A DNA stretch of 62,490 nucleotides, taken from assembly GCF_004799035.1 (NCBI RefSeq), contig NZ_MWIO01000007.1:1-62490 (forward strand), given 5' to 3'. This DNA comes from Rhodanobacter lindaniclasticus. Lineage in GTDB: Bacteria > Pseudomonadota > Gammaproteobacteria > Xanthomonadales > Rhodanobacteraceae. Within the stretch, counting starts at the first letter, position 1. The number at the start of each line of letters is the position of its first letter. The position numbers were made by a program, and so were the translations under genes. The notes under the pieces are model-generated. The model ran no database searches, was not told the origin of the DNA, and was given only the letters and a program-made list of their open reading frames with translations. Below are positions 27,695 to 39,168 of this stretch, in pieces.

Positions 27695-28141
27695 ATGAAC
27701 GGATCACGAAAAATTTTCCTGCTTTCGGCTGCGCTGCTGGCGTGCGTAGTGATGCTTGCTGCCTGTCACCGCACGCCGGACGAGGAGCGCATACGTGCTG
27801 CGATCACGGCCACGGCGCAGGCGGCGGAAGCCGGTTCGGCCAGCGGTGTGGGTGAGTCGTTGAGCGAGGACTTCGACGGCAATGCGGGCGAAATGGACCG
27901 GCGTCGGTTGATGGCGATGGTGGGCCTGCTGAAGCTTCGTGGCGAGAGTGTCGGAGTCTTGCTCGGGCCGGTTTCCGTCGAGCCGCGTGGTGAGCGCATG
28001 GTGGCGACCTTCACGGTCACCCTGAGCAGCGGCGGACGCCTGCTGCCCGATCGACTGGGGGTCTATCGGGTGACTTCCGGCTGGCGCAAGGAAGGCGGCG
28101 ACTGGCGCTGCTACACCGCGAGCTGGGAGCGCTCGATCTAG
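27695..28141 (+). CDS. Predicted lipoprotein with NTF2-like fold
   Basis: A 148-aa protein. LSAALLACVVMLAAC gives a lipobox with Cys24, so it should be anchored to a membrane. The mature part begins with a helix (EERIRAAITATAQAAEAG) and continues with LSEDFDGNAGEMDRRRLMAM and later VATFTVTLSSGG and GDWRCYTASWE, a pattern seen in NTF2/SnoaL-like small domains of unknown ligand. I chose the ATG at 27695 because the signal peptide follows directly; the frame starts at 27629. It is divergent from fadD (146 bases) and ends at a bidirectional terminator shared with acnA. Confidence 0.75.
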   Translation: MNGSRKIFLLSAALLACVVMLAACHRTPDEERIRAAITATAQAAEAGSASGVGESLSEDFDGNAGEMDRRRLMAMVGLLKLRGESVGVLLGPVSVEPRGERMVATFTVTLSSGGRLLPDRLGVYRVTSGWRKEGGDWRCYTASWERSI

Positions 28142-28178
28142 CCGCTGCCGTGCCAGCGACGTCACGGTATGCGAAAAA

Positions 28179-28209
28179 GAAAACGCCCCGGCCAGCGGGG
28201 CGTTTTCTT
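28179..28209. terminator. Bidirectional terminator between the lipoprotein gene and acnA
   Basis: AGAAAACGCCCC and GGGGCGTTTTCT pair around a short GC loop, with T runs on both strands. It serves two convergent genes. Confidence 0.92.
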
Positions 28210-28226
28210 GTCGCGGTGTCGCCGGA

Positions 28227-30980
<2,754 letters not shown>

Positions 30981-31219
30981 GGTGCTGCTCCTGGCTGAAT
31001 CCTGCGGCTGGGACGACTGACAAGCGTGCCGAAACGGGTCGACCGATCCGGCAAAAAGGGAATTATCGCTCAAACGCCGCATCCCGGCGTTGCGCAAGGC
31101 TGCGGTGCAGGCGCATGAAGGGCTGCCGCGGCGGTTAGACTGCGTGCGACGCCGGGGGGATCACGCGGCGCTCTGAAGGATGCCCGCCTTGACGACCACA
31201 GACAAACGCCTTTGACGAC

Positions 31220-32149
31220 ATGCAGCGTTCGATGATTTCGACCCACCTCGCCGCCGTCTCGCTGCGCGACCTCGCGCTGGTGCAGGCGGTGCATCGGCAC
31301 GGCAGTTTCAACAGTGCCGCGCGCGCGATGCACATCAGTCCGTCCGGCTTGTCCCACCAGGTGCAGAAGGTGGAGCAGGCGCTCGGTGCGCCGCTGTTCG
31401 AACGTGGCGGGCGGCGGGTGGTGGTGACCGCCGGCGGCCAGCGCCTGTTGCAGCAGATCGATGCGGTGCTGGTGGCGGCCGAGCACCTGCAGCAGGTCGC
31501 CCGCGCCGGCGAGGTGGCTTTCGGCGGCGCGTTGCGGCTGGGCTTGCCGGCGTCGCTGGGGCCGTATCTGCTGCCGCATCTGATTGCGCCGTTTCCGCAG
31601 CATTTCCCCGGTGCCCGGCTGGGCATTTCCGAGGGCAAGCCGCGCGGGTTGTTGCGCAGGCTGCACGAGGGCGAACTGGACGCGGTGCTTGCGCCGTCGG
31701 CACCGGCCGTCAGCGGGATCGCTTCGCGGGCGCTGTTCTTCGAACCGTGGGAGCTGATGCTGCGCGCCGATCATCCGCTGGCCGGTCGACCATCCATTGC
31801 GCTGGAACAACTGGACCAGGCCGAGGCGATCCTGATGGCGGAAAGCCATGCCGATGGCCTCGACGGCAGCGAGCGCGGCCACGTGCAGGACGTCAGTCTG
31901 GAAAGCCTCGCCGCACTGGTCAGCCTGCGCGGAGGTTATGCCTTGGTGCCGGCGCTGGCGCACGAGCGGCTCGCCTCGATGCCGGGGATCGTGCTGGCGC
32001 GGCTCAAGGGTTCGGCGGGCGGTCGCGAAATCGCGCTGTACTGGCGCGACGCCTCGCCCTGGCACGATGACCTGCATGCCTTCGCCGACCTGCTGCGCAA
32101 GCTGGCACGACAGCGACCGGGCTTGCGCGTGCGCAGCGGCAAGGGCTGA
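31220..32149 (+). CDS. OxyR-like LysR regulator lacking the redox cysteines
   Basis: A 309-aa LysR-type regulator. Helix-turn-helix at about 15-75 (LALVQAVHRHGSFNSAARAM then HISPSGLSHQVQKVEQALGA). The effector half follows the OxyR layout: ISEGKPRGLLRRLHEGELDA, ELMLRADHPLAGR, and SLESLAALVSLRGGYALVPA. In OxyR the peroxidatic cysteine sits in a GHCLRDQ segment before this last motif; here that region reads ESHADGLDGSERG, and I see no cysteine in the whole protein. It cannot sense peroxide by disulfide formation, so it is OxyR-derived or a related metabolite sensor. It is divergent from acnA and runs into convergent waaC after 18 bases. Confidence 0.82.
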   Translation: MQRSMISTHLAAVSLRDLALVQAVHRHGSFNSAARAMHISPSGLSHQVQKVEQALGAPLFERGGRRVVVTAGGQRLLQQIDAVLVAAEHLQQVARAGEVAFGGALRLGLPASLGPYLLPHLIAPFPQHFPGARLGISEGKPRGLLRRLHEGELDAVLAPSAPAVSGIASRALFFEPWELMLRADHPLAGRPSIALEQLDQAEAILMAESHADGLDGSERGHVQDVSLESLAALVSLRGGYALVPALAHERLASMPGIVLARLKGSAGGREIALYWRDASPWHDDLHAFADLLRKLARQRPGLRVRSGKG

Positions 32150-32167
32150 CGCGTCGACGCGCGGGGA

Positions 32168-33211
32168 TCAGGCCAGGCCGAGGTCGCGCGCGGCCGCCTC
32201 GTAACGCTCGACCACCGCATCCACGTCGATCAGGTCCATCACGCCAGGACGTTCGATCTTGCTGCCCCACGGAATCTCCGTTGCCGGTCGGCCCAGGTAT
32301 TTGCGCGCGGCTTCGTCGTATTTGTTCACGCACCAGCGTCGATCGGAGTAGGGGCCGGAGCGGTCCGGGTTGCTGGCGGCATGCAGGCCGAGCACGCGGG
32401 TGCCGACGCTGTTGGCCATGTGCATCGGGCCGGAATCCGGGCCGAGCAGCAGCTGTGCGCGGGCGAGCAGGGCCAGCAGTTTCTTCAGGGTGTCCTTGCC
32501 GGTGAGGTCGAGCGGCGCATGCCGGCAGGCGACCAGCACCGCGTCGGCCATGGCACGCTCCGATGCGGACGGTCCGCCGATCAAGGCCACCCGCCAGCCG
32601 CGGGAGGCGGCATGATCCATCACCGCCGCGTAGCGCTCCGGCCGCCAGTTGCGCAAGGCATGGCTGGAGGCCGGGCTGACCAGCACGGTGGGCGTGTCGC
32701 CGGGCAGTTGCCCGGCGGCCCAGGCGTGCGCCTCATCGGGAATCGGGATGTCCCAGCGCACCTGCGTCTGTTTCAGGCCCAGCGGTTCGCAGAAGCTGCC
32801 GATCGCGTCGAGCACGTGTTCGCCGTTGCGCGCGGGGATGCGCTCGTTGATGACCAGGCCGTGCAGGTCTTTCGCACGGGCGCGGTCGTAACCGATGCGC
32901 CGATCCGCCTTCACGGCCAGGCTCAGCAGGTTCGAGCGCATCGCTACCTGCATCTGCAGCAGGGCGTCGAAGCGTCGCCCGGCAAGGGCCGCGCGCACCG
33001 CGCGCAAGCCGGCCCAGCCAGCGGCCTTGTCGAAGGTGACGAACTCCACGCCGGGCAGGTCGCCCACCAGTTTGCGTTCGAGCTTGCCGACGATCCATGT
33101 CAGCGCGGTCTGCGGCCACGCCTGTTGCAACGTGCGCACCAGTGGCACGACATGGGTGACATCGCCGATGGCGGAGGTACGCAGCAGGCAGATCGAGGAA
33201 GGTGCATTCAT
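32168..33211 (-). CDS. waaC: Lipopolysaccharide heptosyltransferase I
   Basis: A 347-aa GT9-family glycosyltransferase that adds the first heptose to Kdo in the lipopolysaccharide inner core, on the cytoplasmic side of the inner membrane. It starts ICLLRTSAIGDVTHVVPLVR, has LLQMQVAMRSNLLSLAVKAD and GYDRARAKDLHG, and ends the donor domain with LLLGPDSGPMHMANSVGTRV and LGLHAASNPDRSGPYSD. These fit heptosyltransferase I better than II. It is divergent from kdkA, also an inner-core enzyme, with 78 bases between, suggesting shared regulation. Confidence 0.9.
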   Translation of the reverse strand: MNAPSSICLLRTSAIGDVTHVVPLVRTLQQAWPQTALTWIVGKLERKLVGDLPGVEFVTFDKAAGWAGLRAVRAALAGRRFDALLQMQVAMRSNLLSLAVKADRRIGYDRARAKDLHGLVINERIPARNGEHVLDAIGSFCEPLGLKQTQVRWDIPIPDEAHAWAAGQLPGDTPTVLVSPASSHALRNWRPERYAAVMDHAASRGWRVALIGGPSASERAMADAVLVACRHAPLDLTGKDTLKKLLALLARAQLLLGPDSGPMHMANSVGTRVLGLHAASNPDRSGPYSDRRWCVNKYDEAARKYLGRPATEIPWGSKIERPGVMDLIDVDAVVERYEAAARDLGLA

Positions 33212-33289
33212 CGCGATGGTCGTTGGCCCGGGCCTGCGGAAGGCTGGGCAGGCGTGTGGGTTAGAATCGGCGTCCGGTCACAAGGCATC

Positions 33290-34018
33290 ATGATGCCCGA
33301 ACGCATCCAGCAAGACGCCCGCGGCGCGATTCTGTGTGACGCCGCCGTATCGTCACAAGTCGACAACGACTGGTTTGCGCCGGATTACTGGCGCGGGCGC
33401 GGTGCCTTGCGCATGCAGGCTGGCGGGCGCGGCGGGGTGGCGATCATTGCGAGCCCGCTCGGCGAGTGCGTGCTGCGCCACTATCGTCGCGGCGGGCTGG
33501 TACAGACGCTGCTGGGCGATCGCTATCTGTGGCTGGGGGCGCAGCGCAGCCGGCCCTTCCTGGAGTTCCGGCTGCTGGTCGAGATCGCGCGGCTGGGTTT
33601 GCCCGGACCGCGCGCCGTGGCTGCGCGTTATCACCGCCAGGGCCTGCTGTATCGCGCCGACCTCATCACGCATCGCATCGCCGGCGCGCGGACGCTCGCC
33701 GAGTGCCTGGCCGGCGGTGACCTCGACAGCGAGCTTGCGGCCGAGGTCGGGGCGGTGGTCGGGCGTTTCCATCGGGCCGGCATCTGGCATGCCGACCTGA
33801 ATGCGCACAACGTCCTGGTCTCGACTGCCGGACTGCATCTGATCGACTTCGACCGCGGTCGTCAGCGTGCGCCCGCGCCTGGTTGGCGCCGGGCGAATCT
33901 GCAGCGTCTGCGCAGGTCGTTGCTCAAGCTCGGTGCTGCCGCCGCCGGCGAGCAGGCGTTCGAACGCGAAATCTGGCAGCCTCTGCTGCATGGCCACGAG
34001 CGCGCACTGACGGCATGA
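33290..34018 (+). CDS. kdkA: 3-deoxy-D-manno-octulosonic acid kinase
   Basis: A 242-aa kinase of the lipopolysaccharide core that phosphorylates Kdo at position 4, as in Haemophilus, Vibrio and Xanthomonas. It has a protein-kinase-like fold: catalytic loop HRAGIWHADLNAHNVLV, metal-binding LIDFDRGRQR, and GGRGGVAIIASPLGECVLRH in the N-lobe. Two ATG codons stand in tandem at 33290 and 33293; I use the first. The stop overlaps the next gene (ATGA). Confidence 0.9.
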   Translation: MMPERIQQDARGAILCDAAVSSQVDNDWFAPDYWRGRGALRMQAGGRGGVAIIASPLGECVLRHYRRGGLVQTLLGDRYLWLGAQRSRPFLEFRLLVEIARLGLPGPRAVAARYHRQGLLYRADLITHRIAGARTLAECLAGGDLDSELAAEVGAVVGRFHRAGIWHADLNAHNVLVSTAGLHLIDFDRGRQRAPAPGWRRANLQRLRRSLLKLGAAAAGEQAFEREIWQPLLHGHERALTA

Positions 34019-34773
34019 ACTGGCATCTGCACTTTCTCGGCGTGGGCGCCGCGCATGCGACGGCGCTGGGCGCCTCTGCCGCCGTCCTCGAGCGCGCGGG
34101 CGAGCCGATGCTGCTGATCGACTGCGGACCGGGCACGCTCGATCGCTATACGGCGAGCTACGGCACGCTGCCGGACGCGGTATTCATCACGCACACCCAC
34201 ATGGATCATGTCGCGGAGCTGGAACAGTTGTTCATCCGGCTCTGGTTCGATCCCGTGCGGCGTGGGCGGATGCGCCTGTTCACCCACGCCGCGCTGGTGC
34301 CCTGGTTGCAGACGCGGGTGGCCGATTACCCCGGTGCGCTGGCCGAAGGCGGAGTCAACTTCTGGGAAGCGTTTCAGCTGGTGCCGTGCAGCCGCGGCTT
34401 CTGGCTGGATGGCTGCTGGTTCGACGTGTTCGCCACCCGCCATCACGTGCCGGGCACCTCGTACGGCCTGGCGCTGGATGGCAGTTTCGTCTACACCGGC
34501 GACACCCGGCCGATCCCGGAAGTGCTGGCGCGACACGCCGGTGGCGCGGCGCTGGTCGCCCACGATTGCGGCCTGGTCGGCAATCCGTCGCACACCGGCA
34601 TCGACGACGTCGCGCGCGAATACCCCGAGGCATTGCAGCGACAGCTGCTTCTCTACCATTACGGCAGCGTGGCCGATGGCGATGCGCTGGCGGCACGCGG
34701 GTTTCGCGTCGCCATGCCGGGGCAGCGCGTCGCGTTGCTGGCGCCGGCCGCGCCGCGCGTCGACGCCGGCTGA
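34015..34773 (+). CDS. Metallo-beta-lactamase-fold hydrolase
   Basis: A 252-aa protein with the binuclear-metal motif ITHTHMDHV (His60, His62, Asp64, His65), LLIDCGPGTLDRY before it and SFVYTGDTRPIPEV after it. ATRHHVPGTSYGLALDG gives further candidate ligands. The layout resembles the RNase Z/phosphodiesterase branch (PhnP, ElaC), but the family is broad and I cannot name a substrate. It overlaps kdkA by four bases, so it shares that transcript, though I know of no Kdo-related role. Confidence 0.85.
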   Translation: MNWHLHFLGVGAAHATALGASAAVLERAGEPMLLIDCGPGTLDRYTASYGTLPDAVFITHTHMDHVAELEQLFIRLWFDPVRRGRMRLFTHAALVPWLQTRVADYPGALAEGGVNFWEAFQLVPCSRGFWLDGCWFDVFATRHHVPGTSYGLALDGSFVYTGDTRPIPEVLARHAGGAALVAHDCGLVGNPSHTGIDDVAREYPEALQRQLLLYHYGSVADGDALAARGFRVAMPGQRVALLAPAAPRVDAG

Positions 34774-34789
34774 TTCCCGTTCGATTTGC

Positions 34790-34818
34790 TTGCCTGCATC
34801 CGGGCCTGCGGCTATCCT
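34790..34818 (+). promoter_or_regulatory. Possible promoter of the tRNA-Ser locus
   Basis: TTGCCT (34790-34795) and TATCCT (34813-34818) are 17 bases apart, placing transcription start about 67 bases before the truncated tRNA copy. The match is moderate. Confidence 0.4.
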
Positions 34819-34891
34819 TCCGCTTCTTTGTCGGGCGGGATGCCCCACGAGGAAGATCCGGGCGTCCTTGCCGGGTTGCTTCGAAGAAGTG

Positions 34892-34966
34892 GAGAGGTGT
34901 CCGAGTGGTTGAAGGAGCACGCCTGGAAAGTGTGTATACGGCTTATCCCCGTATCGCGGGTTCGAC
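34892..34966 (+). pseudogene. Truncated copy of tRNA-Ser(GGA), cut in the T loop
   Basis: These 75 bases are identical to the first 75 of the intact tRNA at 35087, from the acceptor 5' strand through the D arm, anticodon arm, variable arm and T-loop TTCGA. After 34966 the sequence changes completely: the 3' strand of the T stem, the acceptor 3' strand and CCA are missing. It cannot fold into a tRNA. The junction is followed by AAATTCGT-CGGGA-ACGAATTT, a perfect small inverted repeat. Confidence 0.9.
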
Positions 34967-35086
34967 AAATTCGTCGGGAACGAATTTGGACAGCCGCCAG
35001 GCTGGCCCCTCGCGCAGCGAGGGGTGAGGCCCAGGAAGGGCCGAACAATCCCGCCCGATGCGGGATGGCGGTGAAGGGTTTGTTGC

Positions 35087-35179
35087 GGAGAGGTGTCCGA
35101 GTGGTTGAAGGAGCACGCCTGGAAAGTGTGTATACGGCTTATCCCCGTATCGCGGGTTCGAATCCCGCCCTCTCCGCCA
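35087..35179 (+). tRNA. tRNA-Ser (anticodon GGA)
   Basis: A complete class II tRNA with encoded CCA. Acceptor strands GGAGAGG (35087) and CCTCTCC (35169-35175), discriminator G and CCA at 35177-35179. The anticodon loop is CTGGAAA with GGA at 35121-35123. The long variable arm TACGGCTTATCCCCGTA is typical of serine tRNA. It lies 120 bases after a truncated copy of itself and 42 bases before the SRP RNA. Confidence 0.97.
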
Positions 35180-35221
35180 ATTGAGTGAAGTGAGTCACGG
35201 CCAGCGCCGTGCAACGTCCAT

Positions 35222-35334
35222 GGTGGCCCCGTCGGTCCCCCCGCGACGATAGTTCGCAAACTCCGCCAGGTCCGGAAGGAAGCAACGGTAGCGAATGACT
35301 CGGGTGCCGGGGTGTGGCTGGCGGGGCCGCCACC
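35222..35334 (+). ncRNA. ffs: Signal recognition particle 4.5S RNA
   Basis: The universally conserved SRP core is present: GTCCGGAAGGAAGCAACGG, flanked by paired arms. The ends (GGTGGCCCCG and CGGGGCCGCCACC) close the long hairpin. About 113 bases, the usual bacterial length. It binds Ffh and targets membrane proteins co-translationally. Its location directly before dnaX is a common gammaproteobacterial arrangement. Confidence 0.95.
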
Positions 35335-35408
35335 ATTTCGGGCCGGACGTTTGCTGACTTGCGTGCGCCGACTTGGCACAATCGACCTTTGTCCCCACGT
35401 TGGCAGTC

Positions 35409-37076
35409 ATGTCCTATCAGGTACTCGCCCGCAAGTGGCGCCCACGCAAGTTCTCCGAGCTGGTGGGGCAGGAACACGTGGTGCGCGCACTCACCAACGC
35501 GCTCGACACCGGGCGCATGCACCACGCCTACCTGTTCACCGGCACCCGTGGCGTCGGCAAGACCACCATTGCGCGCATCTTCGCCAAGTCGCTGAACTGT
35601 GAGCGTGGGCAGTCGGCTGATCCGTGCGGTGAGTGTTCGGTGTGCACGGCGGTGGACGAAGGTCGCTTCGTCGACCTGCTGGAGATCGACGCGGCCAGCA
35701 ACACCGGTGTCGACGACGTCCGCGAGGTGATCGAGAACGCGCAGTACGCGCCATCGCGCGGCCGCTTCAAGGTGTACCTGGTCGACGAGGTGCACATGCT
35801 GTCCAAGAGTGCGTTCAACGCGCTCCTGAAGACGCTGGAGGAACCACCGCCGCACGTGAAGTTCCTGCTCGCCACCACCGATCCGCAGAAGCTGCCGGTG
35901 ACGGTGTTGTCGCGCTGCCTGAAGTTCAACCTCAAGCGCTTGCTGCCGGAACAGATCTCCGGCCAGATGCGGCACATCCTGGGCGCCGAGAACATCAGCT
36001 ACGAGGACAGCGCGATTGGCGAGCTTGCCCGCGCCGCGGACGGTTCGCTGCGCGATGGCCTGTCGCTGCTCGATCAGGCCATCGCCTATGGCGGTGGCGC
36101 GCTGCATGCCGACGACGTGCGCACCATGCTGGGCAGCGTGGCGCGTGGGCAGGTGCTGGGCGTGCTCGATGCGCTGGCTGCAGGCGATGGTGAACGGCTG
36201 ATGGTCGAATGCACGCAGATCGCCTCCTATTCGCCCGACTTCGGCGGCGTGCTCGACGACATCGCCGGCCTGTTGCACCGCCTGCAATTGATCCAGCTCA
36301 TTCCCGGCTATCGGCCGGAAGCGGATGACGCCGACGACGCGCTGGCCGACCTCGCTGCGCGCCTCGCGCCGGAAGACGTGCAGCTGTACTACCAGATCGC
36401 GGTGGCGGGCCGCCGTGACCTCATGCTGGCGCCCGATGCCCGCACCGGGTTCGAGATGGCCTTGCTGCGCATGCTGGCGTTCCGCCCCGGTGACGAACCA
36501 CCGGCCGCGCGCGCGACGCCGCCGCGCGCGGCGTCAGGCCGGGCGCCCGCGCGTGCACCCTCGCCACCGTCGGCGAGTACCCGCGCCCCCGCGCCACTGG
36601 CACCGGCACCGGCACCGCGCGTGCCCGCTGCGGAGACCCCGGCGCCAGCGCCGATCGCCCGCGATGCGAGTGGCCGACCGGACTGGGAGGCCTTGATCGA
36701 ACGGGCCCAGCTGCGCGGGCCGTTCAGCGTGGTGGCACAGAATGCGGTGCTGCGCGAGCGCGACGGCCAGACCCTGGTGCTGGCGTTGCAGCCGGCGCAC
36801 ATGGGCATGGCGGTGGAGCCCATGGTCAGCCAGATGGAGGATCGCATCAGCCAGGCGCTGGGCGAGACCATCCGCCTGCGCTTCGTCAGCGAAAGCCAGG
36901 CCGACGCCATGCAGACCCCGGCGGCGCGCGCGGCCAAGGCGCGCGACAGTGCGCAGAGCGCGGCCGAGCAGGCCATCGAGGACGATCCGCTGGTGCAGAG
37001 CCTGAAGCGCGACTTCGGTGCCCGCGTCGTGCCGCAATCCGTCAAACCCTTGGGCAACGAACCCGGAGCCAGATGA
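35409..37076 (+). CDS. dnaX: DNA polymerase III subunit tau/gamma
   Basis: A 555-aa clamp-loader ATPase. Walker [21 protein letters not shown] (about residues 43-62), four zinc-ligand cysteines between residues 64 and 80 (CERG ... CGECSVC), Walker [16 protein letters not shown], and sensor [21 protein letters not shown] Pro/Ala/Arg-rich linker (about 365-420) leads to a C-terminal domain ([16 protein letters not shown] onward) that should bind the polymerase alpha subunit, so this is tau. I do not see an A-run slippery site for making the shorter gamma form by frameshift. The start follows the family N terminus [12 protein letters not shown]. The stop overlaps ybaB. Confidence 0.96.
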   Translation: MSYQVLARKWRPRKFSELVGQEHVVRALTNALDTGRMHHAYLFTGTRGVGKTTIARIFAKSLNCERGQSADPCGECSVCTAVDEGRFVDLLEIDAASNTGVDDVREVIENAQYAPSRGRFKVYLVDEVHMLSKSAFNALLKTLEEPPPHVKFLLATTDPQKLPVTVLSRCLKFNLKRLLPEQISGQMRHILGAENISYEDSAIGELARAADGSLRDGLSLLDQAIAYGGGALHADDVRTMLGSVARGQVLGVLDALAAGDGERLMVECTQIASYSPDFGGVLDDIAGLLHRLQLIQLIPGYRPEADDADDALADLAARLAPEDVQLYYQIAVAGRRDLMLAPDARTGFEMALLRMLAFRPGDEPPAARATPPRAASGRAPARAPSPPSASTRAPAPLAPAPAPRVPAAETPAPAPIARDASGRPDWEALIERAQLRGPFSVVAQNAVLRERDGQTLVLALQPAHMGMAVEPMVSQMEDRISQALGETIRLRFVSESQADAMQTPAARAAKARDSAQSAAEQAIEDDPLVQSLKRDFGARVVPQSVKPLGNEPGAR

Positions 37077-37399
37077 TGAGAGGACAAATCGGTCAGCTGA
37101 TGCAGCAGGCGCAGCGCATGCAGGAAGACATGAAGCGCGCGCAGGAGGAAATCGCGAAACTCGAAGTCACCGGCAGCGCCGGCGGCGGCCTGGTCAGCGT
37201 GGTGATGACCGGTGCACACGAGGTTCGCCGCGTGCAGATCGACCGTCAGACTTTCGCCGACGATCCCGAGATGGCCGAAGACCTCGTCGCCGCCGCGGTG
37301 AACGATGCGGTCAACAAGGTCGCCCAGGCCAGCAAGGACAAGCTCGGCGGCGTCACCGCCGGGATGAACCTGCCGGCCGGCTTCAAGTTGCCGTTTTGA
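37073..37399 (+). CDS. ybaB: YbaB/EbfC nucleoid-associated protein
   Basis: A 108-aa DNA-binding protein that forms tweezer-shaped dimers and is routinely found between dnaX and recR. It has the coiled N-terminal helix ([20 protein letters not shown]), the [20 protein letters not shown] strand region, and a C-terminal helix ending [12 protein letters not shown]. The first of two tandem ATG codons overlaps the dnaX stop. Confidence 0.95.
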   Translation: MMRGQIGQLMQQAQRMQEDMKRAQEEIAKLEVTGSAGGGLVSVVMTGAHEVRRVQIDRQTFADDPEMAEDLVAAAVNDAVNKVAQASKDKLGGVTAGMNLPAGFKLPF

Positions 37400-37477
37400 G
37401 GCGGGATCCGGATTCGGGGTCGGCGGGAGTGGCACGAGGCGGCGCATGCATTTGAACAACCGGATCCCTGAAGCCCC

Positions 37478-38077
37478 ATGAACAGTTCCCCCCTCCTTGC
37501 CGAGCTGATCGAGGCACTGCGCTGCCTGCCCGGGGTGGGTGGCAAGAGCGCGCAACGGATGGCTTTCCACCTGCTGGAGCGCGAGCGCGAGCGCGGCTCC
37601 AGGCTCGCCCGGGTGATGGCGGAGGCGATGGAGAAGATCGGCCACTGCGAGCGCTGCCGCAATTTCAGCGAGCAGCCGCTGTGCACCCTGTGCGCCAGTT
37701 CCAGCCGCGACCGGCAGGTGCTGTGCGTGGTTGAATCACCGACCGAGCTGGCGGCGATCGAACAGGCAACCGGCTATCGCGGCCAGTACTTCGTGCTGAT
37801 GGGCAGGCTGTCGCCGCTGGATGGCCTGGGCCCGGAGGAACTGGGCCTGGCGAAACTGACCCAGCGCCTGGGCGAGGGCGAGATCGAGGAACTGATCATC
37901 GCCACCAATCCCACCGTGGAGGGCGACGCGACCGCGCACTACCTGGCGCAGCTCGCGCGCGCCGGTGGCGTGCGGCCGACCCGGCTGGCCTATGGCGTGC
38001 CGCTGGGCGGAGAGCTGGAATACGTCGACCGCAGCACGCTGGCGCATGCGTTCGGCGGCCGGCAGATACTGGACTGA
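37478..38077 (+). CDS. recR: Recombination mediator RecR
   Basis: A 199-aa protein of the RecFOR pathway, helping RecA load on gapped DNA. Helix-hairpin-helix [20 protein letters not shown], a C4 zinc finger ([18 protein letters not shown]), the Toprim domain ([37 protein letters not shown]) and a Walker-like C terminus [20 protein letters not shown]. Length is standard. Confidence 0.97.
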   Translation: MNSSPLLAELIEALRCLPGVGGKSAQRMAFHLLERERERGSRLARVMAEAMEKIGHCERCRNFSEQPLCTLCASSSRDRQVLCVVESPTELAAIEQATGYRGQYFVLMGRLSPLDGLGPEELGLAKLTQRLGEGEIEELIIATNPTVEGDATAHYLAQLARAGGVRPTRLAYGVPLGGELEYVDRSTLAHAFGGRQILD

Positions 38078-38114
38078 AAGCGGCCGTCAAACGGCCGGAT
38101 CGAGGGAGCCAAGC

Positions 38115-38459
38115 ATGAGCGACACCATTTTCAGCAAGATCGTCCGCCGCGAAATCCCCGCCGACATCGTCTACGAGGACGACGAGGTGCTGGGATTCCG
38201 CGACCTCAATCCGCAGGCGCCGGTGCACGTGCTGTTCATCCCCAAGCAGTCGCTGGCCACGCTCAACGATGCGACGCCGGAGCAGGCGACCCTGCTCGGG
38301 AACCTGCTGCTGGCTGCCGCGAACTACGCGAAGCAGGAAGGCTTCGCCGAACAGGGTTATCGCACCGTGATCAATTGCAACGAGGATGGTGGCCAGACCG
38401 TCTTCCACATCCACGTGCATTTGCTGGCCGGCCGCCGTCTGCATTGGCCGCCGGGTTGA
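38115..38459 (+). CDS. HIT-family nucleotide-binding protein (HinT-like)
   Basis: A 114-aa histidine-triad protein. The triad is QTVFHIHVHLLAGRRL. The N terminus DTIFSKIVRREIPADIVYED and DLNPQAPVHVLFIPKQ are typical of HinT-type purine nucleoside phosphoramidases. The ATG at 38115 is preceded by GAGGGAGCC. It is probably the last gene of the dnaX-ybaB-recR transcript and is followed by a very strong bidirectional terminator. Confidence 0.93.
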   Translation: MSDTIFSKIVRREIPADIVYEDDEVLGFRDLNPQAPVHVLFIPKQSLATLNDATPEQATLLGNLLLAAANYAKQEGFAEQGYRTVINCNEDGGQTVFHIHVHLLAGRRLHWPPG

Positions 38460-38478
38460 TCCCTTGCTGATCGGCTGG

Positions 38479-38517
38479 AACATGAAAACGCCGGCGATGG
38501 GCCGGCGTTTTCATGTT
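38479..38517. terminator. Strong bidirectional terminator after the HIT gene
   Basis: Seventeen-base perfect arms (AACATGAAAACGCCGGC and complement) with a five-base loop give T-rich ends on both strands, between the convergent HIT gene and the Slp-like lipoprotein gene. Confidence 0.93.
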
Positions 38518-38525
38518 CAGTTCAG

Positions 38526-39122
38526 TTACTTCTTCGGTGGCGGAGGCGGTGGCGGAGTGCGCGGACGCACCACGATCACGCGCGGACCGCCCCAGTACGG
38601 GTAGCCCCACGGGCCGCCCCAGTAAGGGCCGAAACCCGGACCCCAGAACGGGTCGTAATAGCCCGGCGGATAGGCCATGCGCGGCTGGCGCTTGGGCCAC
38701 AGGTAGACCACGTTGGCCTCGATCCGCGGATAGGCGTAGTCGTACTCGCCGACCTTCTTGGTCACGGTGCCGTGCAAGGTACCGGTGACGGTCAACTCAC
38801 GCCCGCGGGTGAACACCTCCGGATCGTAGAAGCCGTCGCGACAGGCGACAAAACGGCCATCGTTCTCGCCCGAGTTGCCCAGGCGTGGTCGCGCCTGGCT
38901 GTCCAGCGGACGCGACAGCACGAAGAAGCAGGTCTGCTGCGGACCCGGTTCGGTCGTGATGATCTCGCCGCCCCAGCGCACCGCAGTGCCGCTGGCGCCG
39001 CCTTGCTGGGCGCTGGCGGTGGAGACGGTAGCGTAGTTTCCCTGCAGCGGTTGCGGGATCGTCGCACAGCCACCCAGCACGGCGATCGCGGCGGCGAGGG
39101 TGAGAGGACGGTAAAGAGACAT
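38526..39122 (-). CDS. Slp-family outer-membrane lipoprotein
   Basis: A 198-aa lipoprotein: LAAAIAVLGGC places lipidation at Cys19. The body resembles the Slp/YeaY family (VRWGGEIITTEPGPQQTCFF, VLSRPLDSQARPR, GRFVACRDGFYDPEVFTRGR, VTGTLHGTVTKKVGEYDYAY), which are stress- or stationary-phase-induced outer-membrane lipoproteins. After residue 155 it has a Gly/Tyr/Trp/Pro-rich tail (GYYDPFWGPGFGPYWGGPWG) and ends in a run of prolines. I chose the ATG at 39122; the frame extends 12 codons further without a signal. Confidence 0.85.
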   Translation of the reverse strand: MSLYRPLTLAAAIAVLGGCATIPQPLQGNYATVSTASAQQGGASGTAVRWGGEIITTEPGPQQTCFFVLSRPLDSQARPRLGNSGENDGRFVACRDGFYDPEVFTRGRELTVTGTLHGTVTKKVGEYDYAYPRIEANVVYLWPKRQPRMAYPPGYYDPFWGPGFGPYWGGPWGYPYWGGPRVIVVRPRTPPPPPPPKK

Positions 39123-39168
39123 GAGGTTTTCTCCGTCAGGAGCGATGGTGTCCACCATCGCGTCGATG

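Noticed and set aside
34786..35184. A 132-codon frame over the tRNA region
   Set aside because: Its sequence is the translation of the two tRNA-Ser copies, a well-known false protein.
35409..37076. Programmed frameshift producing DnaX gamma
   Set aside because: I see no A-rich slippery heptamer in the expected region, so only tau is called.
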